DNA of 64,000 bases from Sphingomonas_L flavalba_A (GTDB lineage: Bacteria > Pseudomonadota > Alphaproteobacteria > Sphingomonadales > Sphingomonadaceae), in contig NZ_CP180208.1 in NCBI RefSeq assembly GCF_047553045.1, positions 868,001 through 932,000 on the forward strand, given 5' to 3'. Shown piece by piece: positions 35,488 through 43,821 of the stretch. Under the pieces are notes generated by a model. It did no database searches, was not told the origin of the DNA, and saw nothing but the letters and a program-made list of their open reading frames with translations. Position 1 is the stretch's first letter; each line of letters starts with the position of its first letter. The position numbers were made by a program, and so were the translations under genes.

Positions 35488-35886
35488 TCATTGCTTGTCG
35501 AAGGGCGGCGGCGCCAGACCCATCTGTTGAAGATAGGACAGGCCGTCCCAGTAATCATCGCGGGCGGCGACACGATCGCCACGCACGGTGATGAGCATCA
35601 CGCCGTCGATCGTAACCGGCTTGCCGTCGTCGGTTGCGGTCATACGATAGGGCAGGGCGACGCGGTTGCCGTCCGCGAAAGGAGCGTCGACCTGGTAGCG
35701 CAGGCCGGCAAAGCGCCCCAGAAAGCCCTTCAGCCTTTCGCGATACAGCGCCTGTCCCTGAAAGCGATTGCCGAGCGCGCCCATCTGGTTGTTGCAAAAA
35801 TCCTCGGTAACGCAATCGGCGACCCGATCCGGATCGCCGCTCGCGAACGCGCCAGCATAGTTCAGCGCAACCTCAATCGGCGTCAC
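35488..35886 (-). CDS. SnoaL-like/NTF2-fold protein
   Basis: A 132-residue protein of the nuclear transport factor 2-like fold: PIEVALNYAGAFASGDPDRVADCVTEDF at the N-terminus, then GQALYRERLKGFLGRFAGLRY and RGDRVAARDDYWDG, the usual SnoaL-like order. Such proteins are small isomerases, hydrolases or cyclases with a cone-shaped pocket. Its start overlaps the end of the upstream VOC gene by 14 bp, so both are probably translated together. No substrate can be assigned. Confidence 0.8.
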   Translation of the reverse strand: MTPIEVALNYAGAFASGDPDRVADCVTEDFCNNQMGALGNRFQGQALYRERLKGFLGRFAGLRYQVDAPFADGNRVALPYRMTATDDGKPVTIDGVMLITVRGDRVAARDDYWDGLSYLQQMGLAPPPFDKQ

Positions 35887-36364
35887 TATGCCAGACCTTG
35901 CGTGCGGTTTCGTACACGCCCTGATCGTGGGAGAATTCGATGGTGTTGCCGTCCGGGTCCTTCAGGAAGCAGATATAGCCGACCGGGGGCGGCATCTGCG
36001 CCGGGCCGAGCGCCAAGCAGCCGTCTTCCTTGGCCATTGCCGCCAGCTTGTCGATATCTTCGCGTTCCATCACCTCGATACCGATATGCGCGAACGGGCC
36101 AAGTGTGCCGTGCTGCGCCGGAGCGAAGGGGTCCTTGCCCTCGAAGAACTGCGCGAGCACCAGCACGAACGGTGAATCCGCATCATTCCGATCGGCCATC
36201 CATGCGCCATAGCCCTGGCCATCCTCCATCCGCGACAGCACTTCGAGATGGGTGTATTTTTCGTACCAGGCGATGGTCTTGTCCATGTCCTTCACGATCA
36301 GCGCCAGGTGCGTCCAGCGCTGACGCGGCGGGCGGATTTTGTAGACGGTTTCCTGCTCCGACAT
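35873..36364 (-). CDS. VOC/glyoxalase-family metalloprotein (copy 1)
   Basis: A 163-residue vicinal oxygen chelate protein. It has RWTHLALIVKDMDKTIAWYEKYTHLEVL at the N-terminal module, FAHIGIEVMERED in the middle, and CFLKDPDGNTIEFSHDQG near the C-terminus, with His and Glu in metal-ligand positions. The first gene of the VOC-SnoaL-amidohydrolase-PhoD run. The 163 bp upstream contain a GC-rich hairpin at 36392-36408 and the 10-bp palindrome ACGTGCACGT at 36410-36419, but no clear promoter. Confidence 0.86.
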   Translation of the reverse strand: MSEQETVYKIRPPRQRWTHLALIVKDMDKTIAWYEKYTHLEVLSRMEDGQGYGAWMADRNDADSPFVLVLAQFFEGKDPFAPAQHGTLGPFAHIGIEVMEREDIDKLAAMAKEDGCLALGPAQMPPPVGYICFLKDPDGNTIEFSHDQGVYETARKVWHSDAD

Positions 36365-36527
36365 AGGCCCTCCTATAGCCGTTGCGCGCCGCCGCCCGGC
36401 ATGGGCGGGACGTGCACGTATGTGGTTGTTGGCGGCGAATCTAAGCCGGCGGCGGCGCGACGGTCTTGTCCGTGCATGATCGCCGGCATGCTCGGTGCGC
36501 GGTGTGCGAAGACTGCGGCGAGCGCGG

Positions 36528-37181
36528 TCACGCGATGCTCTGCCCGGTTTTTGCCCAGTCGGCGAGGAAGCCTTCGATACCCTTGTCGGTCAGCGGGTGT
36601 CTGGCAAGCTGGCGGATCACCGCCGGCGGCGCGGTCATGATGTCGGCACCGATCTTGGCCGCTTCCAGCACATGGACCGGGTGGCGGACGCTGGCGACGA
36701 GGATCTCGGTGTCGAAGCCGTAATTGTCGTAGATCAGCCGGATATCGGCGATCAGTTGCATGCCGTCGAAGCCGACGTCGTCGTGCCGGCCGACGAAGGG
36801 CGAGATGAAGGTCGCGCCGGCCTTCGCCGCGAGCAGCGCCTGGTTGGCGGAAAAGCACAGGGTGACGTTGACCATCGTGCCGTCGCCGGTCAGCGCCTTG
36901 CACGTCTTCAGCCCGTCGATGGTCAGCGGAACCTTGATCGCGATGTTGTCGGCGATGCGGCGCAACACCTCCGCCTCGCGCAGCATGCCTTCATGGTCGA
37001 GAGCGACGACTTCGGCCGAAACCGGCCCGTCGACAATGCCGGCGATCTCCGTCACCACCTCGATGAAGTCGCGCCCCACCTTGTGGATCAGCGACGGGTT
37101 GGTGGTGACCCCGTCAAGCAGGCCGGTCGCGGCCAGTTCGGCAATGTCACGGGTGTCGGCGGTGTCAGCGAAAAATTTCAT
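36528..37181 (-). CDS. tal: transaldolase (small, MipB/TalC type)
   Basis: A 217-residue transaldolase of the compact class. Lys of the Schiff base is in IAIKVPLT near 88. SAEVVALDHEGM near 60 and NVTLCFSANQALLAAKAGA near 112-130 match the transaldolase form and not fructose-6-phosphate aldolase, which has Gln in the first of these segments. ASVRHPVHVLEAAKIGAD and HPLTDKGIEGFLADW follow. It overlaps the upstream ribokinase gene by 4 nt (ATGA). Together they feed ribose into the pentose phosphate pathway. Confidence 0.9.
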   Translation of the reverse strand: MKFFADTADTRDIAELAATGLLDGVTTNPSLIHKVGRDFIEVVTEIAGIVDGPVSAEVVALDHEGMLREAEVLRRIADNIAIKVPLTIDGLKTCKALTGDGTMVNVTLCFSANQALLAAKAGATFISPFVGRHDDVGFDGMQLIADIRLIYDNYGFDTEILVASVRHPVHVLEAAKIGADIMTAPPAVIRQLARHPLTDKGIEGFLADWAKTGQSIA

Positions 37182-38128
37182 GGCCGCGCCCGGCGGATCG
37201 CCGCGGGCGGCTGGCGGCGATGCTGGTCGCGAAAGCGGGCGACATCCGCCGCGCTCGGTACGCTTTCGCGCGCCCGCGGCCGGGTGACGGAGATGGCGGC
37301 GGCGGCATTGGCGGTTTCCACCGCGTCGCCGATCGCGTCGCCCGCCGCGAGGCCGGCCGCCAGAAAGCCGCAGAACGTGTCGCCGGCGCCGGTGGTGTCG
37401 ACCGCATCGACCGCATAGGGCGCGACATACTGCCGACGTTCCGCCTGGGCGAGCAGGCAGCCATCGCCGCCAAGAGTGATGACGACGGCGCCGGCGCCGG
37501 CCTCCAGCAGATGCTGCGCGGTCGCCTCGGCGGAGGCGCCGGCCCCGCGGCCGGCGAGGGCGGTCGCCTCATGCTGGTTCGGGATCAGGATGTCGACCTG
37601 ATCGAGCCAGTCCGGCAGGCTGGCCGGCGCGGGCGCCGGGTTCAGAATGACGCGCACGCCGGCCGCCCGCGCGATCCGCGCCGCTTCCTCAACCGCCGCG
37701 AGCGGGACCTCCAACTGGAGAAGCAGGATGCTTGAGGCGCGGATCAGGGGTTCCGCCGCGCGGATATCGGCAACGCCCAGGCGGCCATTGGCGCCCGGCG
37801 CGACCGTGATCATGTTGTTACCGGCGCTGTCGACAAGGACGGCCGCCATGCCGGTCGATGCGCCGGCGATGGTGCGGACGTGGCTGCAATCAACGCCGCT
37901 CTTCTTCAGGTCGGCGATCGCGCTTTCGCCGAAGCTGTCGTCGCCGACGCAGGCGACCATCGCCACCGTGGCGCCGGCTGCTGCTGCGGCCACCGCCTGG
38001 TTGGCGCCCTTTCCGCCTTGCGACAGGATGTAATCGGCGTGGCCGACAATCGTTTCGTTCGGTTTCACGAGGGTGTCGGCGGCGATCGTGATATCCGAGT
38101 TAATGCTGCCGATCACCGTTACGCGCAT
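37178..38128 (-). CDS. rbsK: ribokinase
   Basis: PfkB-family sugar kinase of 316 residues with ribokinase marks: GSINSDITI at the start, the substrate lid GGKGANQAVAAAAAGA near 38-54, NPAPA near 168, IPNQHEATAL near 185 and the catalytic DTTGAGDTFCG near 250. It phosphorylates ribose to ribose 5-phosphate. It is the first gene of a minus-strand run and lies opposite lacI, with an operator-like site about 100 bp upstream of its start. No ribose ABC transporter is nearby. Confidence 0.9.
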   Translation of the reverse strand: MRVTVIGSINSDITIAADTLVKPNETIVGHADYILSQGGKGANQAVAAAAAGATVAMVACVGDDSFGESAIADLKKSGVDCSHVRTIAGASTGMAAVLVDSAGNNMITVAPGANGRLGVADIRAAEPLIRASSILLLQLEVPLAAVEEAARIARAAGVRVILNPAPAPASLPDWLDQVDILIPNQHEATALAGRGAGASAEATAQHLLEAGAGAVVITLGGDGCLLAQAERRQYVAPYAVDAVDTTGAGDTFCGFLAAGLAAGDAIGDAVETANAAAAISVTRPRARESVPSAADVARFRDQHRRQPPAAIRRARP

Positions 38129-38226
38129 AAATCCCCCGGTTACGCAGTCCGCGTTGGTCGCGTTGTTTCGCCGGCATAAAATTCTGTGCGCGGCACTGCG
38201 AAATTGCTGTGGGACGAATAGGAAGC

Positions 38227-38242
38227 TGAAACGTTTAAGTCA
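38227..38242. promoter_or_regulatory. LacI-type operator candidate between rbsK and lacI
   Basis: TGAAACGTTTAAGTCA contains the octamer palindrome AAACGTTT and the decamer ACGTTTAAGT (38231-38240), which recurs exactly upstream of the TonB receptor gene at 39432-39441. It lies between the divergent ribokinase and LacI genes, next to a TTGACA-like hexamer (38248-38253). Autoregulation by the LacI protein is the simplest reading. Confidence 0.6.
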
Positions 38243-38324
38243 AGCCATTGACAAATTCAGTGCTCCCGGTTGATCGAAGGCGGGCGATCGTGCCCGCTTT
38301 TTCGGTACGGGTTGAGGATTGGGA

Positions 38325-39323
38325 ATGGTCGTCAAGAAGGCGCGCCCCAAGCGGGCGACTCTCCAGGACATCGCGCGCGAGGCGGGGGTTTCGATCACCA
38401 CCGTGTCTTATGTGCTGAACGGCACGGGCGCCGTCGGGGCGGAGATGAGCAAGCGCATTCGCGCAACCGCCAAGCGCATGAATTACCGCGCGAACCATTC
38501 CGCAAAGGCGACGCGCACCGGCAAGACACGGACTATCGGCCTGATCCTGCCCGACCTGACCAACCCGTTCTTTCCCTTGCTCGCGCAATCGATCCAGCAA
38601 TCCGCCAACGAAGCGGATTATGCGGTTTTCCTGGTTGATGCCTGCAACAGCGTGGAGGGAGAGCGCGCCGGCGCGCAGGACCTTCTGGCGCGCGGGACGG
38701 ACGGGATCATCTGGTGTCCGACCAGCGGGAACGACGGGTTGTCGGATTTGCGCGACGAGATTCCGATCGTCGTCGTCGATCGGCCGATGCCGGATTATGA
38801 CAGTGTCGCCGCCGACTGTTACGAGGGCGCTCGCCAACTGGCAGACTATCTGATCGAGATGGGGCACGCGCATGTCGGCGTTGTCGCGGGGCCGATGGCC
38901 ATTCCCAGTGCGCGGTTGCGGTGCGAGGGCTTCGTCGACCGGTTTCGCAAGGCCGCATCAGTGGATTGGACGGTGGAGAACCCGTTTTCTATCCAGCTTA
39001 CCGATCAGACCCGTGCATCGTTGAAGAGCAGCTGCAGCAGCGCGATCGTGTGTGGCAACGACCTGATCGCCTTGGGGGTGATGCGGTTTCTGCACGAATC
39101 GGGGCTGCGCATCCCCGACGATGTTTCCGTGGTGGGGTTTGACGACATCAGCTGGGCCAGCTTCACCACGCCGAATCTGACGACGGTGCGGCAGCCTTTT
39201 GCCGCGCTGGGCAAGCGGGCTTTTGAATTGCTGGCGCAGCGGATGGACGGCGACGACAGTCCGCGCGCGCTGTTGCGGCTGGATATGAGCATTGCCAAGC
39301 GCGATTCGGTCCGCCCGCTCTAG
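38325..39323 (+). CDS. LacI-family transcriptional repressor
   Basis: A 332-residue LacI/GalR regulator: HTH and hinge ATLQDIAREAGVSITTVSYVLNG near 8-30, followed by a periplasmic-binding-protein-like effector domain (IGLILPDLTNPFFPLLAQSIQ near 68-88, VDRPMPDYDSV, VVGFDDISWASF near 269-280). Start at 38325 has GAGG upstream; a TTG at 38319 is less likely. It sits between the rbsK/tal/VOC/amidohydrolase/PhoD run and the TonB/PhoD pair, with a matching operator-like decamer on each side. Confidence 0.92.
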   Translation: MVVKKARPKRATLQDIAREAGVSITTVSYVLNGTGAVGAEMSKRIRATAKRMNYRANHSAKATRTGKTRTIGLILPDLTNPFFPLLAQSIQQSANEADYAVFLVDACNSVEGERAGAQDLLARGTDGIIWCPTSGNDGLSDLRDEIPIVVVDRPMPDYDSVAADCYEGARQLADYLIEMGHAHVGVVAGPMAIPSARLRCEGFVDRFRKAASVDWTVENPFSIQLTDQTRASLKSSCSSAIVCGNDLIALGVMRFLHESGLRIPDDVSVVGFDDISWASFTTPNLTTVRQPFAALGKRAFELLAQRMDGDDSPRALLRLDMSIAKRDSVRPL

Positions 39324-39426
39324 GAATATGGGCATTTGTCGGGCGGGCCTGTCGGGCGGACGGAGATTCTCTCCGCCCCGCTTCCGTTGCTTGACAACAT
39401 CGTAATGATCGATCAGTAGTAGCCAA

Positions 39427-39446
39427 GTTTAACGTTTAAGTTAAAC
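39427..39446. promoter_or_regulatory. LacI-type operator candidate upstream of the TonB receptor gene
   Basis: GTTTAACGTTTAAGTTAAAC is a perfect 7-6-7 inverted repeat containing the decamer ACGTTTAAGT shared with the lacI/rbsK site. It is 63 bp upstream of the TonB receptor ATG and downstream of a TTGACA hexamer (39391-39396), so a bound repressor would block transcription. No clear -10 box is visible. Confidence 0.65.
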
Positions 39447-39508
39447 AACGCCAATAAGGCGGGCAAGCGGCCAGGCCAGGAGCCGCCGTAAGAAAGGGGA
39501 GGTTTGAG

Positions 39509-42031
39509 ATGCCAAATTCGCGCCAGGGACGATCGATGGGACGGCTTGGGGGCGTGTTCGCTCGGCGTTCGCGCGTCCATCTGATGGCGGCCGTTGCGCT
39601 GGGCGCGTTTGTCGCGATGCCCGCAGCGGCGGAAGACGCCGATCAGGAAAACGGCGCGGAAGAGATCGTCGTTACCGCCGACCCCGTCGGCCTGATGAAA
39701 GAGCGCAACACGTCGCTTGTCGGCGGCATCAGCAAGCCGCTGGTCGAAACCCCGCGCGCGGTAAGCGTCGTCGGCGAGCAGACGATGGACCGCTATGGCA
39801 TCGAGGATATCGACGACTTCATCACCACGTCGCCGGGCACGTTCAGCGGCAGCTTCTTCGGCGTGCCGGGCGCGGTCAGCATCCGCGGCAGTAAGGCGGA
39901 CAATTATTTCCGCGGTTTTCGCCGCACCCAGAATGACGGCCTGTTTCCGACGCCGGTCGGTTCCAGCTCGCGCATCGAACTCGTGCGCGGGCCGACGCCA
40001 GCGATTCTCGGTTCGGGGCGCCTGGGCGGCCTAATGAACTTCTATCCCAAGACGGCGGCGCTCGATGAGAAGTCGCTGGCCGCGGGGCCGGAAGCGATCG
40101 TCGGCTTTACCATCGGCAGTTATAACAAGAAGGTTGCGACCGTCGAATACAACCACCCGTTCCTGCTAAGCGGCCGGAAGACGGGCATCTCGGTGTATGG
40201 CGAGTTCGAAAATTCGAAGGATTTCGTGATCGGTCGTGAGCCGAAGCACGAATTGATTCAGGCGTCTTTCCTGCACGAGCTGCCGAACGACTTCGAGGTC
40301 GAGTTTGGCGGCATGTACCTGAACACCCGGGGCTATTATCAGAACCCCGGCTGGAACCGCGTGACGCAGGACCTGATCGACAACGGCACTTACATGACGG
40401 GCCGTGACACTACGCTGCAGGATACGGACGGCAACGGCCGGATCACGCCGAACGAGATCGATGCGGTGGTCGGGCGTTACTGGGGCCTGTCCAACATCCG
40501 TCAGTTCTGGGAATATATGCCCAAGGACGCGGTGACCGGCCTGCCGATGTTGCCCGCGTCGGTGACGGGAGCGTTCAGCCTCGATACCGGCGTCGGTACG
40601 ACCAAGCTGAGCCGCCGGCAGCAGTTCATTTCCAAGGGGCACGAAGTCCAGAATTCGGAAGGCTATACCGGCTATTTCGATCTGACGAAGAAGTTCGACG
40701 ATTCATCGCTGAAGCTGCAGCTGTTCTATGACGACGTGCACAGCAAGGTGTTCGTGTCCACCGGCTTTGCCACCGAGGTGAAGGCCGACGTGTTCGAAGG
40801 CCGTCTGACCTATCAGCACAAGGTTGATTTCGGCGATACGGCGGTAGCGCAGTTCTACACGGCGGCGTCGCACCGCGTCTACAACGCGCTTGCCCGTGCG
40901 TCCTATAACGGCGGCTGGCTGGTTCTCGACCGGCGCGATATTTCCGTCGGCGCGACAGCTAACGATATTCTCGACAGCCCGTTCACCGATGAAGCGGGTG
41001 GTATCGGCCTGACGTGGGAACGGGACCAGACGTCGCGTATCAAGACGACCGGCATTGCCGGTGTCGTCGACCTGACGTTCTGGGACAGCCTGTCGCTGTC
41101 GGCCAGCGGCCGTTACGACCATTACAACGCGCGCTCGATCGAAGAAGGTACGGTGGTCTTCAACCCCGCCGACGGGAACACGCTGTTCCACACCAAGGAA
41201 GACGGCTTCTCCTACGCGCTCAGCGCCAATTACAAGACGCCGTTCGGCCTTGTGCCTTATTTCACCTATGCCGAGAGCGCGGTTCCGTCGACGGACGAGG
41301 CGGGTGGCGCGCCGGCCAGCAGCGTGCGGACCGGGCAGTTGCTGCGCGATTCCAAGCTGACTGAATTCGGCGTGAAGTTCGCCCTCCTCGACAACAGGCT
41401 GGAAGGCTCGATCGCTCGTTACAAGCAGAAGCGGGTGATCCGCGACTCCTTCGGTAACTTCATGGGAGAGACCGGTAAGGGCTGGGAAGCCGAGTTCCGC
41501 TTCCTGGTGTCTGACCAGTTCACCTGGACCGGTACGGCGACGATCCAGGATTTCATGATCGGCGCGCCCGGCGCTTGCGGTTCCGGCAACGGCGAAATGG
41601 TCGTGCTGCCGCCCAGCCGCCTGGGTATCAATGGTGCGGATGGCTATGGCGGCCTGTTCGCGGCCCTGAACGCCAGCTGCCTGCCGGAGTTGCAGAACGG
41701 TTATCGCCGCAATGTGACGCCGAAGGAGGTCTATTCCACCTTCGTCACCTACACCTCGCCGGAGCTTTCGTTCGGCACGGTGGGCGCGACGCTGGGGACC
41801 ACTTACGTGTCGAAGACGGGCGGCAAGATTGCCGGCGCGGTCGTGCTGCCGTCCTATTTCAACACGCGGGCGGCGGCGTTTGTCGAGGTTGGCCGGTTCA
41901 ATCTGACCCTGAACGTCGACAACCTGTTCAACGAGAAATACTTCACGCCGTTGCAGGGCGTTTATGAGGAAGTGGGTGTGATGCCCAATCCGGGGCGGAC
42001 ATTCCGTGTGACTGGTAAGATCAAATTCTGA
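39509..42031 (+). CDS. TonB-dependent outer-membrane receptor
   Basis: An 840-residue receptor. Signal peptide residues run to about AMPAAAED; then EEIVVTADPVG near 50, the plug domain with ETPRAVSVVGEQTMDRYG near 71-88, VSIRGSKADNYFRGF near 127-141 and SSRIELVRGPTPAILGSGRLGGLMNF near 152-177; then a 22-strand barrel ending in Phe. An AGGGGAGG site precedes the ATG. The plug resembles FhuE/FpvA-type siderophore receptors, but the context (LacI, PhoD, ribokinase) argues for an organic ligand. It shares a unit with PhoD copy 2, although a terminator lies between. Confidence 0.92.
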   Translation: MPNSRQGRSMGRLGGVFARRSRVHLMAAVALGAFVAMPAAAEDADQENGAEEIVVTADPVGLMKERNTSLVGGISKPLVETPRAVSVVGEQTMDRYGIEDIDDFITTSPGTFSGSFFGVPGAVSIRGSKADNYFRGFRRTQNDGLFPTPVGSSSRIELVRGPTPAILGSGRLGGLMNFYPKTAALDEKSLAAGPEAIVGFTIGSYNKKVATVEYNHPFLLSGRKTGISVYGEFENSKDFVIGREPKHELIQASFLHELPNDFEVEFGGMYLNTRGYYQNPGWNRVTQDLIDNGTYMTGRDTTLQDTDGNGRITPNEIDAVVGRYWGLSNIRQFWEYMPKDAVTGLPMLPASVTGAFSLDTGVGTTKLSRRQQFISKGHEVQNSEGYTGYFDLTKKFDDSSLKLQLFYDDVHSKVFVSTGFATEVKADVFEGRLTYQHKVDFGDTAVAQFYTAASHRVYNALARASYNGGWLVLDRRDISVGATANDILDSPFTDEAGGIGLTWERDQTSRIKTTGIAGVVDLTFWDSLSLSASGRYDHYNARSIEEGTVVFNPADGNTLFHTKEDGFSYALSANYKTPFGLVPYFTYAESAVPSTDEAGGAPASSVRTGQLLRDSKLTEFGVKFALLDNRLEGSIARYKQKRVIRDSFGNFMGETGKGWEAEFRFLVSDQFTWTGTATIQDFMIGAPGACGSGNGEMVVLPPSRLGINGADGYGGLFAALNASCLPELQNGYRRNVTPKEVYSTFVTYTSPELSFGTVGATLGTTYVSKTGGKIAGAVVLPSYFNTRAAAFVEVGRFNLTLNVDNLFNEKYFTPLQGVYEEVGVMPNPGRTFRVTGKIKF

Positions 42032-42043
42032 TCTGACATGACA

Positions 42044-42077
42044 GGCCCGGCGACGCGAACCGTCGCCGGGCCTTTTT
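42044..42077 (+). terminator. intrinsic terminator after the TonB receptor gene
   Basis: GGCCCGGCGAC (42044-42054) pairs perfectly with GTCGCCGGGCC (42062-42072) over 11 bp with a 7-nt loop, followed by T5 (42073-42077). It lies only 22 bp before the PhoD start, so the receptor gene would be expressed more than the PhoD gene unless readthrough is efficient. Confidence 0.88.
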
Positions 42078-42098
42078 GATTCTACGACAGGAAAACAG

Positions 42099-43748
42099 AT
42101 GTCCCTTCGTCTCAATCGCCGCCAGCTCATCGTCGCGGGCGGGCTGGGGTTTGGCGCGCTGGCGGCGGGCGGCCCGGCAATGGCCCTGCTCGCGGCACGC
42201 GGGTTCACCCATGGCGTGGCGAGCGGGGAGCCGGGGCCGGACCGGGTTTTGCTCTGGACCCGTTATGTCGGTTTCCGGGAGGGGACGACGCCGCTGATCG
42301 CGGAGATCGCCGAAAGCCCCGATTTCCGCCGCGTCATTGCGAACGGGGGCGCGATCGCCGGGCCGGAGGCGGACTTTACCGCCAAGGCATGGGTCAGCGG
42401 CCTCGAGCCGAACCGTCATTACTACTACCGCTTCGTCGCGCCTGACGGCAGCTACTCGGTCACCGGGCGGACGCGGACATTGCCGGTCGGCCAGGTGCCG
42501 GAGTTCCGGATCGGCGTATTCTGCTGCGCGGCGATGACCTTCGGCTGGTTCAACGCCTATGGGCATGCGGCGCGCCGGAACGACATGGACCTGATGATCC
42601 ATGTCGGCGACTATATGTACGAATATCCGCGGGACAGCGAATATCAGCGGCGGCTGAACCAGTGGGCCGAAGCCACCACCCGGATGCTTCAGATGGAGCC
42701 GAGCGGCGAGACGGTCAGCCTTGCCGACTACCGGCTGCGTTATGCCGCGCATCGCCTGGACCCCGACCTGCAGGAACTGCACCGGCTGCACCCGATGATC
42801 GCCCAGTGGGATGACCACGAAATCGCCAACGATGCATGGCGGGACGGCGCGGAGAATCACCGCCCCGATCAGGGCAGCTATGCCGACCGCAAGGCGGCGG
42901 CGGTGAAGGCGTATCGCGAGTGGATGCCGGTCGCCGACCAGGATTGGTCCCGTTACGAGATCGGCGATCTCGCGACGGTATTTCGGCTGGAGACCCGGCT
43001 GACCGCGCGGTCAGGCCCGGTCGACACCGGCGCGCCGCTGGGTGGAGCGGACGAGGGCGATGTCGCCGAGCGGCTTCGGCAGTTCCGCGACCATGCCTAT
43101 GAGGACCCCACCCGCACGATGCTGGGCGACGCACAGGAACAATGGCTGTATGACGGGCTGCGCGCGTCGGTGCAGCGGGGCGCGCGCTGGCAGGTGCTGG
43201 CGCAGCAGGTCAATATCGGCCGCATCGCCATGCCGCGGTCCGCGCTGGACCATATCCCGCAAGGCGTGCCCGGCAGTTCGTCGATCCGTTCGGAAATCCG
43301 CATATCCGAAGCCGGCATGCCGGCGATGCTGGACAATTGGGGCGGATTCCCGGTGGCGCGGGCACGGCTGCTACGCGCGGCGCAGTCGGCCGACGCGGAA
43401 CTGGTCGTGCTGGCCGGCGACAGCCACAACGCATGGGCGTTCGACCTGGAACAGGACGGACGGCCGGCGGGTGTGGAATTTGGCGGGACCAGCGTGACGT
43501 CTATGGGCTATGATCAGACGTTGCGCCGCGATCCTGAAGCGCTGGTACGAACGATGATCGCGCAAAGCCCGGAACTGCGCTGGGCCGATATCGCCCACCG
43601 GGGTTACATGGCCATTGCCCTGCGGCCCGATGCGGTGACCGGGGAGTGGGTGCTGCTGGATACCGTCCATCGCCGCACGACCGCCAACTGGCAGAGCCGT
43701 TTCATGACCGCCCAGCGGAGCGAACGCGTGTTTTCTAACGCTGGCTGA
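42099..43748 (+). CDS. PhoD-like alkaline phosphatase/phosphodiesterase, Tat-exported (copy 2)
   Basis: A 549-residue PhoD paralogue. The N-terminus has a twin-arginine signal (LNRRQLIVAGGLGFGALAAGG) leading to RGFTHGVASGEPGPDRVLLWTRYV, nearly the same as copy 1. Metal-site motifs: MIHVGDYMYEY near 167, QWDDHEIANDAW near 229, LAGDSHNAWAFD near 438. AGGAAAACAG precedes the ATG. It is downstream of the TonB receptor and a terminator. A periplasmic phosphoesterase next to a receptor suggests processing of an imported phosphoester. Confidence 0.9.
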   Translation: MSLRLNRRQLIVAGGLGFGALAAGGPAMALLAARGFTHGVASGEPGPDRVLLWTRYVGFREGTTPLIAEIAESPDFRRVIANGGAIAGPEADFTAKAWVSGLEPNRHYYYRFVAPDGSYSVTGRTRTLPVGQVPEFRIGVFCCAAMTFGWFNAYGHAARRNDMDLMIHVGDYMYEYPRDSEYQRRLNQWAEATTRMLQMEPSGETVSLADYRLRYAAHRLDPDLQELHRLHPMIAQWDDHEIANDAWRDGAENHRPDQGSYADRKAAAVKAYREWMPVADQDWSRYEIGDLATVFRLETRLTARSGPVDTGAPLGGADEGDVAERLRQFRDHAYEDPTRTMLGDAQEQWLYDGLRASVQRGARWQVLAQQVNIGRIAMPRSALDHIPQGVPGSSSIRSEIRISEAGMPAMLDNWGGFPVARARLLRAAQSADAELVVLAGDSHNAWAFDLEQDGRPAGVEFGGTSVTSMGYDQTLRRDPEALVRTMIAQSPELRWADIAHRGYMAIALRPDAVTGEWVLLDTVHRRTTANWQSRFMTAQRSERVFSNAG

Positions 43749-43773
43749 AGGGGGAAGGGGGCTGAAGGGGGAA
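43743..43773. repeat. two-copy direct repeat at the end of PhoD copy 2
   Basis: GGCTGAAGGGGGAA occurs at 43743-43756 and again at 43760-43773. The first copy contains the stop codon of the PhoD gene. It looks like a small local duplication with no evident function. Confidence 0.7.
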
Positions 43774-43778
43774 AAGGG

Positions 43779-43812
43779 CGGGGCGAACCGGGCGTAGACC
43801 CGGATCGCCCCG
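43779..43812. terminator. hairpin between convergent PhoD and VOC genes
   Basis: CGGGGCGA (43779-43786) pairs with TCGCCCCG (43805-43812), with an inner CCGGG-N6-CCCGG stem after a single A-A mismatch. On the minus strand it is followed by a TTTT within a C-rich run, so it may end the VOC transcript. On the plus strand there is no T-run. Confidence 0.5.
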
Positions 43813-43821
43813 TTCCTGACG

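Noticed and set aside
36392..36419. GC-rich hairpin and ACGTGCACGT palindrome upstream of the VOC gene
   Set aside because: Short GC palindromes are common in this base composition, and no second copy was found near the other operons.
39359..39378. Hairpin-like sequence after lacI
   Set aside because: The stem is bulged and no T-run follows, so it was not called as a terminator.
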